Positions 58,601-60,000 of a stretch of 60,000 nucleotides of DNA are shown here, piece after piece (position 1 is the stretch's first letter; each line of letters opens with the position of its first letter). A program made the position numbers and the translations under genes. This stretch comes from Chrysomallon squamiferum (taxonomy: Eukaryota; Mollusca; Gastropoda; Neomphalida; Peltospiridae). The notes below the pieces were generated by a model. It did no database searches. It worked only from the letters and a program-made list of their open reading frames with translations, and was not told the origin of the DNA. The stretch covers positions 11,426,083 through 11,486,082 of the forward strand of contig CM022670.1 of the NCBI GenBank assembly GCA_012295275.1, given 5' to 3'.

Positions 58601-59719
58601 AACACATAATGAATAAAAAAAATTAAAAAGTTAATAAAAATATTTTTTTTAAAAATCCTTTAAGATATTTGGAGAAATGAAAACAAAAATGTAAATAGGC
58701 ACGACTAACATAATAAATGTACTGAATTGTCATTTGTTCATGATTATTTTTTAAAAACATCTTAAAAAACAAAAATGATTTTTTTCTCTTTTTACCATTT
58801 TCAGTTGAAACAGACAGGGATAAATAATTAGCTTCGGTTAATATATCTTTTCATTATTTTTTATTGTTGATAATAATATCAACATGAAGTCAAGCACTGC
58901 TGTCAACATTGGATTAGGTAGGATTAGTTTTAGATTATTATGTGTGTATTATTCATATATACTTTATTACTTCTGGAAATGCTTGTTACATTTTCAATTT
59001 CATTTTACTTGCCTTGGATGTTTTGTATCAGCTGATTAAGAGATAAAAAAAAAATTCAATTATTAACTGAATAACAAAACTAAACGTGTAAGCACTTAAG
59101 ATATGTATTTGAAAAAATAAATAAACCAAAAAAATAATATGTAGAGGTGATCATATTTCTTTAATGATTTCTGTGTGAAACACAATAGCTAAACGATGAA
59201 TTTTGGTCTAGTAAAGAGAATGAGTTATCTTATAAATTATGAATTGTTTTATTCTTGGGACAGAGAACATTTACATGATTAAAATTCTGATTTTTTTTTA
59301 CATTTTAGACCACAAACTGATATTGCTGTAGTCAAGATCTAGTACAAACAGCACATTGTATCCATATTATCATTTCAATACAAGTGAAAAAAAAAAAAAA
59401 GACTATTACAGAACTGACTTTTTTTCAGGAACTGAAAATCAACTAACAAATCAGTTAGGTGAACAATTTCAAAAGTTTTATAACACTGTTTTCAAATGTT
59501 AGCTTTATCGAAAATCCTTGGATGACACCATTCCCTCATTTGCCATTAACAAGTTAAAAAAATATAAACAGGACATTATTATTATCTGTTTACCTGCCAT
59601 AAAATGTCGTGTGACCACGGCCTGGTTTGGGGACCGTGGGGAAAGTGAGTCATCTGGAAGCAAGGTATCTGGCAAGTCATCATCTGACTGCAGCTCTAAA
59701 TCATCGAAACTTTCCTCTC
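55664..59719 (-). CDS. 3' end of an unrecognised Ser/Thr-rich protein (two exons seen; 5' part outside the window)
   Basis: Exons are 59719-59594 and 56643-55664, joined by a ~2.95-kb intron with GT/AG ends and matching phase (GCAG|GTAAAC; TTACAG|AGGGAG). The first exon reads acidic SFDDLELQSDDDLPDTLLP, then LSPRSPNQAVVTRHFMAEGV across the junction. The second exon codes for about 325 residues very rich in Ser, Thr, Lys and Pro, with SP/TP sites and basic patches. It ends in the stop at 55664-55666 after GRHVSQDRTPRFV. No catalytic or folded domain is visible, so it looks like the disordered tail of a larger cytoplasmic, cytoskeletal or nuclear protein. The acceptor at 59720 leaves an open phase, so at least one more upstream exon exists beyond 60000 or unrecognised before it. 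Confidence 0.75.
56644..59593. other. Intron of the Ser/Thr-rich gene
   Basis: AT-rich intronic DNA with TA repeats near 57255 and 58026. No nested gene is supported on either strand. Confidence 0.55.
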
Positions 59720-60000
59720 CTGAAATACCACCAACTATCATAACATCTTTAGCAAATCACTCCAAAAATATCCATTTTATATTTTAAATTTATTTTAAAC
59801 AAATGTCTGAAACACAACATGAGACATTAGTGTGATGTCTAACTACTGAAAGTAATTTACAGTTTTGATTGTAAATATCCATCATAAATTATGCCATCTG
59901 AAAACATGTTTGTGATGTGTGTTCATTATTATAAATAAAAATCAGGTAATTAATTATCTGAAGTAAAATAATCTGTAATAATGCAAGAGTAAAAACTTGT
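59720..60000. other. Right edge, intronic or upstream DNA
   Basis: No exon is recognised. It is presumed intron of the minus-strand gene continuing beyond the window. Confidence 0.4.

Overview
The window is AT-rich animal nuclear DNA. Genes are split by many short introns with GT/AG ends, and the non-coding parts are full of microsatellites, homopolymers, MITEs and satellite DNA. Gene content and protein style suggest an invertebrate, probably a mollusc with fairly compact introns. That placement is an inference; no marker in the window fixes the species. Coding models were built by hand from splice sites and phase, and every complete model closes in frame at a length typical of its family.

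Layout. (1) 1220-3388, minus: a five-exon Tctex1-type dynein light chain (DYNLT5/TCTEX1D1-like), with X-box-like motifs just upstream. (2) 6521-12012, minus: an eight-exon secreted pancreatic-lipase-family enzyme with an intact Ser/Asp/His triad and a C-terminal PLAT domain. (3) 14291-14886: a MITE-like element. (4) 15325-19807, minus: the HMG-box protein HMGXB4, eight exons, with a mariner-like mini-element in an intron. (5) 20784-27147, plus: PLAA (WD40-PFU-PUL), twelve exons, head-to-head with HMGXB4 across about 1 kb. (6) 27742-34366, minus: ALG6, the ER glucosyltransferase, fourteen exons, tail-to-tail with PLAA. (7) 55664 to beyond the right edge, minus: the 3' end of an unrecognised Ser/Thr-rich protein.

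The stretch from 34.7 to 50.8 kb differs from the rest. It starts with a small ~100-bp tandem repeat (34.7-35.1 kb). Next is a nested satellite (35.67-44.78 kb): about nine copies of a ~0.98-kb unit, each holding roughly a dozen copies of a 40/42-bp minisatellite plus a GAAA-rich purine tract. Then comes a cluster of intronless, partly broken ORFs on both strands (44.98-50.04 kb). One of these ORFs is split by a 2,838-bp DNA transposon with ~640-bp terminal inverted repeats and a 4-bp target duplication. A short CpG-containing patch with a tRNA-like sequence follows (50.3-50.8 kb). The intronless ORFs match no family I recognise; an endogenised virus or mobile-element cargo is possible but unproven.

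The recognised genes are unrelated housekeeping or physiological functions (axonemal transport, lipid digestion, chromatin, ubiquitin-dependent sorting, N-glycosylation). There is no sign that they form a functional cluster.
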